From assembly GCF_964355755.1 (NCBI RefSeq), contig NC_092679.1, forward strand, positions 16,484,932 to 16,544,931: DNA of 60,000 nt, written 5' to 3'. The notes beneath the pieces are model-generated. The model saw only the letters and a program-made list of their open reading frames with translations. It did not search any database and was not told where the DNA came from. How positions within the stretch are numbered: position 1 is the stretch's first letter; every line of letters begins with the position of its first letter. A program made the translations under genes and the position numbers. The DNA comes from Antedon mediterranea (Eukaryota > Echinodermata > Crinoidea > Comatulida > Antedonidae). This document shows, piece after piece, positions 24,701-36,500 of the stretch.

Positions 24701-27700
24701 TAACACATTCTGAATACCAGGCTTTCCAGAATAGGAGTCTTGCCTGTAGTACACTTTTATATAGAATCATTTCATATAAAAACTAATATATGTCTTACCA
24801 TCTGTGACTTCAAATGTCTCAAGAAATAGCTCATCTAACCTTAGCAATGCTAATGCATCCTATTAAATGAAAAAGAAAAGAAAATAATGAAAATTAAAGC
24901 ACTAAGAAACTTTAGTAAAGTACTTGGCAAAATATACTGCATATTTTTCTTTTGTTTTTTTGTGAAGTTATTAATGAACTGATCTTTCAAAAATTTCAAT
25001 AGGCATGTTTTGTAAGTATATCAGGCCTGAAGTATATACCTATTTAACACTGAAAATTCCGAATGATAAATTCCATTTTGCCAAGTAATGAATAATTTCC
25101 CCTTCATGATTCTCAACACACCAAAATTCTCTGAAATGGCATTCACACTGCTCAAATCTACAAACCTTTTTCAAAGATTAAATTTGAACAGTAACAACTA
25201 ACATGCATATCCAGCCATTTTCCACAGATCCCATTAAAAAAAATACACTGATATTCTTACCGCAACTTCGAAACCCAAAATAAATGCTTTAACAAAGTCT
25301 GCACCTTTCTGTAATGCTCCAACTTCTGATGTTTCTTTTGAAGCCTGTAACAGAAATGCAAAACAGATTATTTTAATGGTTAATGTATCAGGATACCAGG
25401 TGCTAATGGCTCACGATTAGAAAGGGAATATGAAGAGCGCACAAATAATACACGTCATGATAAACAGTTTTCTTTATAGTTTTTATAGGCCTAGTAAAGT
25501 TCACAAATTCATTTTCATCCACATGGTATATGAAGTTGATCCATCCAAATGATGAAGAAATTGGAGTAAATGCTTGTGTTTGTATATGAATGAAAATACC
25601 TTTAATTCTACTTGTCTTGTTTTTAAATTAAATCTAATTTGAAGTTTAAGGTGTTCAACTAAAGGTGTGTATATTTTCATCCAGTTTTCTTTTAATGGTG
25701 TATATCTATTTGATGGAACTGCAATCTTCCTCACTTCATTGCTGCCTTCCTATAAAAAAAAAACATAATTGATTGAGAAATGTTTATTTGTAGGCCTACC
25801 TAGAGTAGTTAACCATTTGTAACTTAGTATTTTCTATTGTCAACTGAGCATCAAATTCAATTTCCCAGTTTACTATATAATAAAGCATGCTCAATCGTTG
25901 TGTGTTGAAAAAATTGATTATACTTGCATACTGGCAAAGCACAGAGGATTTACGCCTTCCTAGGCCTAGCCTAGGCCCTAGGCCTAGTAGTATTATTAAT
26001 TAATATTAAAGTAGCTAGGCCTAGGCCTACACCCATTCTGGCCTAGTCTAGATAAGGTGTAGATCTCTAGGCTAGATCTCTATGGTCGAAGCGGCCGCCA
26101 ACCAAAGCGGCCGCCAGTTTAATATCGTATGGAACGCCATGTGCGCTTTAATCTTTGATTGTCGTTGTCAACGCCATGGCCTATGGCGAGTTGAGTTACA
26201 GCTGTATGTATGGTCAAACCAATAAATATAAGCCAAATCATGTACTATCGAATCTTTATATTTCTATAATAATTAAGTTTGCCTGCCGATAAATCAATGT
26301 ATATTTTATTTGTAATTTAATATTAACTAACTAAATATATTTACATATACTATCGAATCATTAATAATTTACGTTGACCCGACGTTTCTTGAGCACTCTA
26401 TCAAATCTTTATACAGTATTGCATTAATAATTTACGCACGGTATTGCCGAATATTTATATCTCATTTATTATACTATCGAATCCTTATACAGTATTGCAT
26501 TAATAATTTACGTACGGTATTGCCGAATATTTATATCTCATTTACATACTATCGAATCTTTATACAGTATTGCATTAATAATTTACGTACGGTATTGCCG
26601 AATATTTATATCTCATTTACATACTATCGAATCTTTATACAGTATTGCATTAATAATTTACGTACGGTATTGCCGAATCTTTATATCTCATTTACATCGA
26701 ATCTATATACAGTATTGCAATAAGTTACGTACGGTATTGCCGAATTTTTATATCTCGTTTACACTGTACTATCGAATCTTGTTTTTATTGAATAGTAATA
26801 GGGTGTGTTATACATTTAAGTGTTATTCCATTGTAATACATTGTTTGTGTTTTCAATAAAGCAACGTGAAGACGAAAACGTGACCTTCTACAGCACTATT
26901 CCTGGCCGGCCGCCAGTCGAGTTATTAGCCGCAATTCGCGTAATTAATTACCGTACCGTACAGACACTTGCATCTTATTTTATTATTTAAAACTCATTTT
27001 AAATTGATCAATATTTATATATCTGAAGGTATCAAACAATTTAGGATATTAAACAAATAAATTGATGTCATCATGTTATTGTAATTAAATTATGTTTGCG
27101 AACACGTACTACTTACAGTAGTTACTTTACTAATATATTAATATACAATAACAAATATATATATTTATTATTTTGATATACTTTATTGAAAAAAAATATA
27201 TATTATTCTTAATAATTGGCTTATTATATATTATTATACAATAAAAACACCACAATGTTTTTTATTGACTTTATTAAACATATATATCATTTAGAACAGT
27301 TAAAGTAAGTAATAATCGATTCGCCATTTCGTTTAAAAGAACGTATCACATTCAATCTGTAAAAAAAGAAAATTTAATAATGTAGGTTGTTATTTACGTC
27401 CGAGGAAAAGAAAACCTGTCGATCGAAACAATGACAATCAAAAATTACATTACAAAACAACGACAATCAAAGCGCACACGGCGTTCCATACAAATTACCG
27501 TTATTGAACTAGCGGCCGCTTTGGTTGGCGGCCGCTTCGACCGTAATCCGGCCTGCTTACCTACTATTTTTTTCAAATAATTGAATTTAAAATCATTTTT
27601 TTTTTGTATTTACATTTAACAGAATCAGAAGAGTGTGCACTGCATGTTCAATAAATGTCTGAATCATAAAAAAGAGACCTAGCCTAGGCCTATAGCAATT

Positions 27701-27962
27701 TAATTTGACACAAACCTACCAGTAACTTTTCCCCTCGCAGAGGTGGAAACTTGGGCCTAGCCGTCGACCTAGGCCTAGTGTCCATTGGCTGCTCTTGCTC
27801 GGTCGCCTCCTCCGCCGATACGGTATTGGTAAGCTGAGCAGCCACAGCCTCACCGTCTGTATCGTCGACGTTCATGTCTTGACTCTTTTCCTCAAGTTTT
27901 CGCTTTCTATTTTTCTTTGATTTGACTTCCAGAAAGTCATTGCTTTGTTTTACCGACATCAT
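21708..27962 (-). CDS. PNO1: PNO1, KH-domain 40S ribosome assembly factor (six coding exons)
   Basis: Joined exons on the minus strand (27962-27720, 25749-25600, 25344-25261, 24859-24799, 22802-22614, 21775-21708) total 795 nt, giving 264 aa plus TGA; human PNO1 has 252 aa. All junctions are GT-AG and phase-consistent. The N-terminus is charged, with a KKNRKRK basic run, and leads into the family's FPPL motif (about residues 73-76). Next come [16 protein letters not shown] (about residues 92-107), the divergent first KH region, and the C-terminal KH domain with [16 protein letters not shown] (about 195-210). The last exon encodes the conserved [11 protein letters not shown] tail. Known role of the family (Dim2/PNO1): nuclear and cytoplasmic pre-40S maturation, binding the 3' end of 18S rRNA and partnering the NOB1 endonuclease. 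The ATG at 27962 is followed by a second Met codon, so the start could be one residue later. No 5' UTR exon can be seen. Orthology is clear from near-identity across KH2. Confidence 0.96.
21845..22162 (-). mobile_element. SINE with tRNA-Leu/Ser-like head in PNO1 intron 5
   Basis: The minus strand starts GCAGTGAGTGGCCAAGCGG. The A-box-like piece is TGGCCAAGCGGTTAAGAC and the B-box-like piece GAGTTCAAACCTCAC (22098-22084). The head is followed by about 230 bp of unrelated body and an A/T-rich end near 21845. The head lacks a clean cloverleaf, so this is a SINE rather than a tRNA gene. Its body differs from SINE copies A-C. Confidence 0.75.
22614..22802 (-). CDS. PNO1: PNO1 coding exon 5 (core of the KH domain)
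   Basis: 189 nt, residues 180 (part) to 243 (part). The acceptor is TCTTACAG and the donor GTGAGT. It carries [20 protein letters not shown] and the following KH strands through [20 protein letters not shown]. This is the most conserved segment of the protein. The residues that appear after LILG in an unspliced reading are intron. Confidence 0.96.
22967..24556. mobile_element. TTAA-ended TIR element (1.59 kb) in PNO1 intron 4
   Basis: Inverted ends TTAAAGGGGGATTCTGGGTT and AACCCGGAACCCCCCTTTAA, continuing inward as TAAAAT. TTAA lies at both borders. It is rich in AGGCCT palindromes (23460-23580). A 38-codon frame from 24274 ([20 protein letters not shown]...) is the only ORF-like piece that starts with good codons, and I do not recognise it. 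No transposase is visible, so it is probably non-autonomous. Confidence 0.78.
24799..24859 (-). CDS. PNO1: PNO1 coding exon 4
   Basis: 61 nt, residues 160-179 plus one base of codon 180. The acceptor is TTAATAG and the donor GTAAGA. It encodes [20 protein letters not shown], the conserved linker between the two KH regions. The leftover G joins TG of exon 5 to make the Val that precedes [10 protein letters not shown]. Confidence 0.93.
25261..25344 (-). CDS. PNO1: PNO1 coding exon 3
   Basis: 84 nt, residues 132-159, phase 0 at both ends. The acceptor is TTACAG and the donor GTAAGA. It encodes [20 protein letters not shown] and then FILGFEVA, matching the KH1 helix segment of PNO1. It has no ATG and is too short to be found as a free ORF; family alignment and splice phase identify it. 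Confidence 0.93.
25600..25749 (-). CDS. PNO1: PNO1 coding exon 2
   Basis: 150 nt, residues 82-131, phase 0 at both ends. The acceptor is a long T run followed by ATAG, and the donor is GTATTT. It encodes [20 protein letters not shown] and the first half of the divergent KH1 region ([15 protein letters not shown]). Confidence 0.94.
26083..27543. mobile_element. TIR element (1.46 kb) with NotI-site termini in PNO1 intron 1
   Basis: The left end is TGGTCGAAGCGGCCGCCAAC. The right end reads, on the other strand, CGGTCGAAGCGGCCGCCAAC. The two match for about 85 bp with gaps, including AAGCGGCCGC twice, ATGGAACGCC and GATTGTCGTTGT. TA lies outside both ends (26081-26082, 27544-27545). It has no transposase ORF. 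A short related piece is at about 43266-43300. Confidence 0.88.
26340..26765. repeat. 75-bp tandem repeat inside the NotI-TIR element (about 5 units)
   Basis: GTATTGCCGAAT recurs at 26441, 26517, 26592, 26667 and 26734. The period is 75-76, the last one 67. Units contain ACTATCGAATCTTTATACAG and ATTAATAATTTACGTACG. A 67-codon plus-strand frame is a by-product. Confidence 0.93.
27720..27962 (-). CDS. PNO1: PNO1 coding exon 1
   Basis: 243 nt, residues 1-81, phase 0 at its 3' end. It starts [13 protein letters not shown] and contains an acidic, low-complexity stretch. It ends in the conserved [11 protein letters not shown], followed by the donor GTAGGT at 27719. Reading through the donor adds nine unconserved residues and a stop, which supports splicing here. 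Confidence 0.92.
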
Positions 27963-30190
27963 TTTTTAATTATTTGACATCAAACCTTCTAATAATACCA
28001 ATTTGTTGAAATTAAAACCACAGTTTCTACGATCCTACGTACCCACCTAGCGTTTAAACATGTGTGTCGTCTGATTTTTAATTGAACTTTGACACGAACT
28101 CACTCACTGGTTTCAACAATGAAAATGGCTTATAGACACTCGTAATCAATTTCGGCCACAGTTTTTTCCAATTAAAACCATTTTATTTGTGTTATTTATT
28201 TGTTTCATATTATTAGACCTATGTTGAGTTTAATTTTCAAGATTGCTAAAAGTATTATAAAACTACTTACACACTAGGCCTAATCATATAGTCTTTCTAC
28301 CCTCCCTAAATATTTGGCTTAATGAATAGACCTAACCTACTGAGAGCAATCTAGTTCAGTAAAAAGGGTAAACTTTGTACTGAAATGCTGAAAATAAAAA
28401 TAACATTTAGGTCTAGACGCGCAGAAACACTAACTCTATGAGATTATGTTGGGCTTTGAATGATAAACTATTACTTGTGGGTGACACGACGTGTACCCAT
28501 CATAGAGCACAATTATCTTCTTTGTTAAGAGAAGAAAGTATGTAATCCGTCATTTTCATAATCCATCGTGTCTGCCATTATTTTTGTCAAAAAAATAATA
28601 AAGTGTCATAATAATAAACATCATGAGACACAAAATCAACTTTTTAAGAAGCAGGCAGTTGTTTGTTTTCATTTTTATTTGGAAAAAAAAAACAAATTAT
28701 TTTGTCATAAATATACAATAGGAAGGTGGTTTACACATAAATATATTTGATATGCCTAAATGACTAAATACAGTAACATCTCCCATTAAATAGATTCTAG
28801 GAGAAACGCGATGTGAATTGTGTGCCATCGTGATATCATCCATGGTTGTCATTTTCGATATTTACAAGTCGACTATAAGATGTACACAGATAATTCTACT
28901 AATTTTCAGACACCGTCTGGTACGTAAATGGGGGATGTTACTGTGAGATATACTGTATATATAAAAAGAAGCTACGTTATGTTTTCCTAAAATGTAAAAA
29001 CCGTGAGTAGAACAGTAAGCAGCCTGCCAAATTTTCTTATACATAACACCACATACCTTAACTTATACGTGGCACAACACTGATATTAAATAAGTTATGG
29101 TCGAAAATGTGCTGGTCGGCGCCCCGTACAAAAGAGCGCCACTTTTTTTTCTAAATTGAATAATACTTATGGACGGATTTAAACATCGAAGAACGCCGAC
29201 AACATAATAATAACATTAAATACTAATATTGTATATTTCATAACATAAGTTATTCTTCGACCTGTCCCATTGATTCTGGTACTAAAACATTATGCAATGA
29301 AACGAAAATAAAGTTGGTTACTTTAGGAAAGAGTGATATTGCTTCCCTGGTTACTTCTCTAAATGGACCAAAGTTTTCAAAGCGGGTACATTTTATTTAA
29401 AAAAATTTGTTTTCATTTTTTTTTGGCACTACGTGATCTCAGGAGTGGTAGGCCTAATGATAATTTTACTTAAGTCACTTGGGTATATCACCCTCTACCG
29501 TAGTGAGTAAATATAATGAATATAAAAACCGATAGGACATAATAATTATAACATTAATGTCGGGAGTATTACGGCGCTTATATCCATTCATTTTACAAGA
29601 TGATCAAACACTGCAGAAGTTCTTAAATTTAATACAAACATTATCGAAATACCACCGGTGCCGTACTTAGGTAAATAATTACGGTATTCATAATTAATAA
29701 CTGCCCGGGAATGGAATGTTTTGTAATTAAATAAACATTATAATTTGCGTAGGATATAGGTAGGGCTACACGTTACGATTGGATTTTGGATCAATAAAAT
29801 CATTTAGACTGCATGTGTTTTAAAATGTATTCGGGTTTTGGTGTGTCCCCATTTCGGAGAGACCAAGACCTAGACGACCTAAATTCTCACTGAAAGTATA
29901 CGATGAAATGTCATAAATGTATTCATTTTAATTCAATTAAATCGTACCTTCAACACTGTATATACAAAATATAAATACAATACAAAAACTCAAGCGCTTC
30001 GTGTTCGATTATATATAAATAATATATGGATCATAAAAACGCATACAAAACATATTAAAAAAACTTAGGGCATAGTATAAAAAAAAGGTGAGGCTTCGGT
30101 TGCTTGTTCCGTTTATCAACCAATCACAGTACTCTCTTATAACTTTCAAGTTTCTGGGGGCGTAACATCTATGTGACGTCACCATAATGT
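27963..30190. other. Intergenic between PNO1 (5' side) and SLC51A-like gene (3' side)
   Basis: Both neighbours are on the minus strand, so this holds the PNO1 promoter and the SLC51A-like 3' UTR. No TATA box, extra exon or repeat family was confidently placed. A minus-strand AATAAA at about 29393 is one possible end for SLC51A-like transcripts. Confidence 0.45.
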
Positions 30191-30534
30191 TCAAATCTCT
30201 GTTGATCCATTTTCAAGATCTTTTGTCTGGTGATAACCATTAGTGCCCTTCCCATTCAGCTCTACGCCATTTAATACAATTTTACCCTCGTTAGAATTAT
30301 TGTCCAGAGTTCTAGAGGATGTTTCGCTAGTGGTCAAGGATGTCATTACGTCCGTTTCGTCTCCCATAGCGATCTGTATGGCGGGATCCACTTTGTACGT
30401 TGAAGACAGCTGTGCGTAGTATCGTCTGCGTAATTGATCTTCCGGGTCAATATTTCCCTCTAAGCGCCGATACCATATTGTAGCCATGATGTTAAAAAAA
30501 AACATTTCCACTACCGTAAGCAGGTTATCGATAT
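30191..30534 (-). CDS. SLC51A: SLC51A-like coding exon 7 (last membrane segment and tail)
   Basis: 344 nt, residues 281 (part) to 394 and stop. The acceptor is TCGTTCACAG. It encodes IDNLLTVVEMFFFNIMATIW, the WYRR boundary, and a polar Ser/Thr/Asn-rich cytoplasmic tail ending ENGSTEI. No GPI site, known domain or clear sorting motif is visible in the tail. Confidence 0.9.
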
Positions 30535-33500
30535 CTGTGAACGAACCACAAAAATAAAGTTAATTTACATCTATAAAAAATATTTCTTACAAAAAACGCC
30601 GCTCATCTCACGATAACTACCGTCTACATGCGTCTCAATATTTATTAGCAAATTAAAGTTTTCATAGACTCTCTTTTCCCAGACGTGCTTAGGGGCGTGC
30701 GTATGCGCATTCCGAGTTTTCAAATACCCATTTTTCCCGGCCGTAGTAAACTATAAGATCGCATGGTAACTGTTTCCGACTGCTTCCATTCTCTTGAATA
30801 TAACTGCCTAAAAGGAGCGGCGGGATAAATCAAGTAGGCCTATATCAGTGAAATTAAAGCAGTACATTTACACGATAACCCCATCTACAAAATGATGTCA
30901 ATGGGACCGGAAATATTGATTTAATGAGCGAAAAGTCTATGTTTGTTTACGATGATCATTGATTAGCATCTAGACAAACCCAGTTGAGAATGTGTAAACA
31001 AAAATGCGGTCTAAAGCTAATAAAACATTTTAAAAATTACTCGAAAATTGTGTCAAAATCAATGAGAACCTGTCGAGTGGAATCGTCTGAGAATTTCACT
31101 TCAAATACAACATGGCAACATCCGTATTTGTTATAATAAACTAATATTTATCTTATCATAATTACTATCTTCTCAATTAATTTCAGGTTCCATTTCATTT
31201 CATTCTTGCATGTGTCGAAAAGGATTTCCCCCAAACATCTCATTTAGTATACTAACGTAATAATTTGTCACCTTTTGTCATTGTTGGAATATGTCTTATC
31301 ACAAACCTATAGGCCTATCATTACCGTATTTATTTCAATAAATGTCAGGCTCAGTTGAGTTTTTTATGAGGGCGTTTATTCGGGGGAGGCGTTTATTTTT
31401 TTAAAAATGTAATATGGCATAACATGATATGTATAATCAAATAAATACCCCCTAGATAAGAAATAAATAATTAATATCAGGAAGTGATGAAATACTGTAA
31501 AAAGTATATAAAATGTAGATCATGTCAATCAATGAATTCTAGCCTACTACAAATAGAATGTGTTGTAATGGAATAGTGTGTATTTAATGCATGTGGCGGG
31601 GCGTTTACTAAATTCGAGCAAATACAAAAAAAAAAACGCCCGGTGCGTTTATTTGAGGGGATTCTATTTATTCAATACGGGGCGTTTATTCGAATAAATA
31701 AGGTAATTGAACTTGGAAGGAATATGTAAATATTTGGATGTTGTTGTTGAAAATGATTAAGATGTCTTAATAGGCCTACTATAAAAGAAATTCATGATTA
31801 TGGTATAAATATAAGCAGTGAACATTACGTAAGAAATAAGCATAAATACTTTACGTACAACTTCCTCGCATTCTTGCTGAAAACGGGTATCGACATGTTA
31901 TAACATTGGCTGATAATAATATCGCTATTAGTATACTTTGAGTGGTGGTCAGCACAAGAGCCAACTGGACAGTGAAGAACTTTGGCGTAATCTTAAAATT
32001 CTTCAGCGGCTCTTTGCATAGTCTAAATAAAATAATGATTCCATTCAACGCAATCAGAGTTGATAATAAAGACGCTATTTGGAAGAAGATGAAAGGCTCG
32101 TGCAATCCTATCTGTTGAGAGATAAACCAAGACCACGTGTTAATTAATGTTCATTTAATTAAATTCACTACTAAAAGACACTTGAGTTTATGACTTACGA
32201 CAAATAGGAGAAATTGATTTAACGCGTGTTTTACGGCATTTGGCATTTATTCCTGTTTTCCAAACAGTCGTATAATGAACAAGCCAAATGCCAAACCACT
32301 AACATTAACAATGGTTAATTTAGTTTGGTAAAGTGGGCAATTATATTAACGAAATAATAATTGAAATGAACTTTAATCAATCGATCGATTACATTGAACA
32401 TTTTGCGTGTGATAAAATACAATGCAATATTGGACAGTCCAAATACTTTCGTCAACATCGACGTCAACATCGTCAAATTAAGTTTGTTTTACAAGTTAAT
32501 TTGTATACCCCACAAGCTATATTGTCACCATAAAATACAATGAATTACTACTCTGTGGTTTTATTTCATGAGTTCTACGAACTGTTTTAAGAATTCTAGG
32601 CCTATATACGCAGATGTTTATACAGGCCCATGTCACGCGTGCACAAGCATTCCAATATGATATGGAACGCGCTATAATAAAGATGGTAACATAATAATGT
32701 AAATTGGTCTTAACAAGGTCTACAGAAAAAATTGTAGAAAAACACAGAAGAGAAGAAAATTATCATGGCAGACTACGACACCATATGTAGGAAGGTGTTC
32801 AATTGTCTGAGAAGGAGGTATACAATCTATGCAAATCTATGCAAATTTACGCTAATGAGTGATTACCTTTCCAGGTTTATACGATCCATTCGTCCAGAGC
32901 ACTGTTGCAACAAACCACAGAATCGGTTTGAGAACGGCAACTTGTAAAACTGCTGCTTTTATTATACGGACTATTTGTAACAAATTACCCCTGTAAAACA
33001 AGTTAATATAGTTTTGATAAATTAGTACGATAAAATCCATGTATAGAAATATACAGCTTGATATAACTGTTGTGACCCGTTTACCAAATTGAGGAACTGG
33101 GTCAAAACTGATTCAGTGCTCGGGCTTTTTGAAACCAAAATGGCCCACAAAGCTTGTTACGAGAGTTTGTAACGAGTTTTCCTTAGAAAGTATTCGTGGT
33201 TTTACTGATAGATGCATGGGACGCTTATAAACAACGTCGAAGCTATTCTTCTCTTTGTGGAAAACTCTCCAGTCACGTGGCCAAACATTGTATTTCTTGT
33301 ATAGAATTGTCATTAGGCCTAAGTGTTTGTTAAAGGTAGTGTGTAGTAGGGTACATAAAAGAAGAAATAGCTAGGATAGAGGTACTAAAGTTGGTACATC
33401 TTTGTGAATCAACCATTAAACCCAATGAGTAATCGTAATTAAGTTTTAGTATTCTGGGTGAAAGTTAAAATACAATTATACATTGACGATAGATAATTAA

Positions 33501-36500
33501 CAATTATGTGAACGTGATATATATAGGAAAATTAAAGTTAATAGTACCAGTAGTATTGTACTATAGAGGCAATTTAATCTCTGCTGTCTTCTCCATATGG
33601 ATGCTATCTCTATCTAAAATGATGGATGGATGTTCGATAATGTAACTAAACCTGATGATCTTTTGATCTGAATTTCGTTTCTTACGCTTGGTTCCCACTG
33701 AAGCGTGGTTCCCACTAGAACGCAACGCAACGTAACGCAGCGACGTATCGACGCAAAGTACTGTATTGCGTAATCACAAGTGGGAACCGACGATGCAACA
33801 GTGCTGCAAAAATCACAGGTTTGATTTCACGCAGGCGGGGGAAAACACAATTATTGGAAGGGAATGTTCTTACGTTGCGTAGGTTGCGTTACGTTGCGTC
33901 GCTAGTGAGAACCAAGCTTTAGACGCAACGCAAGGACGTAGACGCAACGCAAACGAGTTGACCAATGACAAGCGACAGTCGAATAAATCCATCGCTTGTG
34001 ATTGGTCAAATACCTTACGTTGCGTCGTGGGAACCAAGCATTAATGAACAAATCCAAGTTTTTCTCGTAACCAGTACTTTTGGAAAGGGTGATAGGCAAT
34101 CAATGGTACTAAAGAAACCCAGTAGACGTTCGAATGCTAATGCCAATTATGGTGGAATGGAAAGAGTGAAAATCAAAATGCATTAATGGTAGGCCTTACA
34201 GAAGAAACCCCAGACGACCTTTGAACTGTACAAGTTGTCAGTATCATCAAATACAACTAACAGTAAACAAATTAAACCTACTCTGTAATAGGAATTTTGG
34301 GTAGACAGCATGATGCGAAGATAAGTAAAGGTGGACTGCCAAGGGGTAGAATGCTGCCTTTAAGTAGACGCCTCATGTTGTCTCTCGTCTTGAAATAACC
34401 GGTAATTAGCATCACGAATTGTAGTAAACTCACTGAAAGATACCTAAAGTTTGCAAACAAAAATAAGTGTTATACAATTATATAGTATGCTAAAAAGAGT
34501 ATAAGGCCTACAGGGGAAGGGAGGGGTGAGCAGGATGGTGTATAAGGGTGCTCTTTCGATCGGCGTAACGCAGAGGCCTGGAAGCGCGCCCGGGTGGAAG
34601 CCTCAGGCGCTTTTAGCCTTTTTCGACATAATTGAATGCCTGTCCTCTGGGCCCTGCTCATGGGCCCCCATAAACTGTGGGGACCCTGGGTTTAGCCACC
34701 AATGAGCGCTTATATCCGTTACGCCACTGCGGTCGAACGTCTTTAAGTTTTCGTTTTATTGTAGGATTAATGCATTGTAATTTATAGACACTGCCGACGG
34801 TTCTTGTCACGTTAGAATGAACAGAAGTCTCCCCCACCCCCTAAATTTGTCATTACTACGATTTCAAACCAAAATGTAGCACATTAAGTTAAGTTAAGTT
34901 CAGCATTTCGACATAAGAAAACCGCCTTTTTTTGTTGCGCGATAGGCCTAACCTTTTTGCAGTAAGCAATTAATTTCTTGTCTGATCTTGGACGATATCA
35001 ATAAATTAGTCGATATCAATTACGTTGCTAATTACTTTGGTAGCTGACACTAATTACACGCTCAGTATCAACTTACAACATGTTACAACATTGTACAGTA
35101 TGGTGGCAAATCAGGTTCCTTATTGGAAGTTCAATGTATACAGAGTTCAGTTATAACCAAAAAAATAATAAATCCGACTGTACAGTGCTTGACAATGTGT
35201 CCGGAATATAGGCTACCAACACGTTCACACGTAACGTTCATTTTATACGAATGTAAATTACAAGAAAAATATATAATTACTTTGGATGTTTCTAGAATAA
35301 CGTTGTCCAGTCTATTTTTAATATACGGCATTTGAAAATTTAATATAATCACGGTTCGCGTTTAAATTATTTAAAACCTCGGGGTATTTGGGAATTGATT
35401 TCACACCGAAAGGATTGACCTGTAATGACCCACTGTTTATTTATTGCATCAGAAAATATAATATTCAAAAGCACTAAATAAATAAATAACTGAATTATAA
35501 GCAAAATCTCATGTGGTTTAGAGTCGGAATAATTTTGTTTCAAGATTTCAATATTGACAGGTCATAAAATATACAATTAGACTTAATGTATTTTTAATGG
35601 TTGTACAAACTAAATGATTTATTACTATATAGGTCCCATGTGAAACAAGTTTCTCAATTCGAAAGTGAAGGGCTGCAGATTTGGAAAACACGCGTTAAAA
35701 CGCTGTAGAGTCGAAATGTCATTATCTGTACGCTCAGAAACACATCAGCATGCGCAGAATGACTATTAGACTCAATAGCCGTGAATCATGATGACATAAT
35801 ACTATTATGGATTGAAAACATTGATGGTATTAAGTAAATTATATAAAAATGGGACTTCTAGGATTTGGAGTGGTAGTACGTGGGTTACATGTACTATAGT
35901 AAGGCTATTCGGGAAACAGGCCTTTAAAGTAAAATGTGTAAAGGAAATTGGTCTTGATTGATGATATTAACCAAAATGGCTGTGTTACTCGAAACATTTC
36001 ATTTTATTTACTTAATTAGTACTGTAGTGACTCCGTATCAAAAGAAAGTCTTTAAGGTTGTGTTTTAAACACTTTCACTCCATATATGGTTGGTTTTCAA
36101 TTGATCATTGCAACAGTTAGTAGAGAGAAGTCATTAACTTTCGATGCATAAGATCGAACTCAAATTTCATTTTATTTACTTAATTAGTACTGTATAGTGG
36201 CTCCGTACAAAAACTAACAAAATAAAGTCTTTAAGATTATGTTTTAAACATACATTCACTCTGTATATGTTAATGAAAATTGTCAATTGATATTGCAACG
36301 GTTTTAGTAGAGAAGCAATTACCGGTAACTTTCGATGCATGGATCGAACTAAATCATAAAATAATATCATAATACTTTTATAATAATTCATAATTCCATT
36401 TTTCAAGTTTAATTTCAACTTTCCCAGTTTTTTGCAAGCTGGTCACTTCGCGAACAATACAGTAGAACCTCCTTTGGGACACCAATAATAATTAAACCAT

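Noticed and set aside
34470-34661. 63-codon minus-strand frame rich in Arg, Pro and Ser
   Set aside because: It covers a GC-rich dispersed repeat that has a related copy at 14205-14370.
34981-35050. Alternative exon for the SLC51A-like gene containing a PRS tripeptide on the minus strand
   Set aside because: It has no acceptor site and an in-frame stop immediately upstream; the exon at 37448-37375 fits better.
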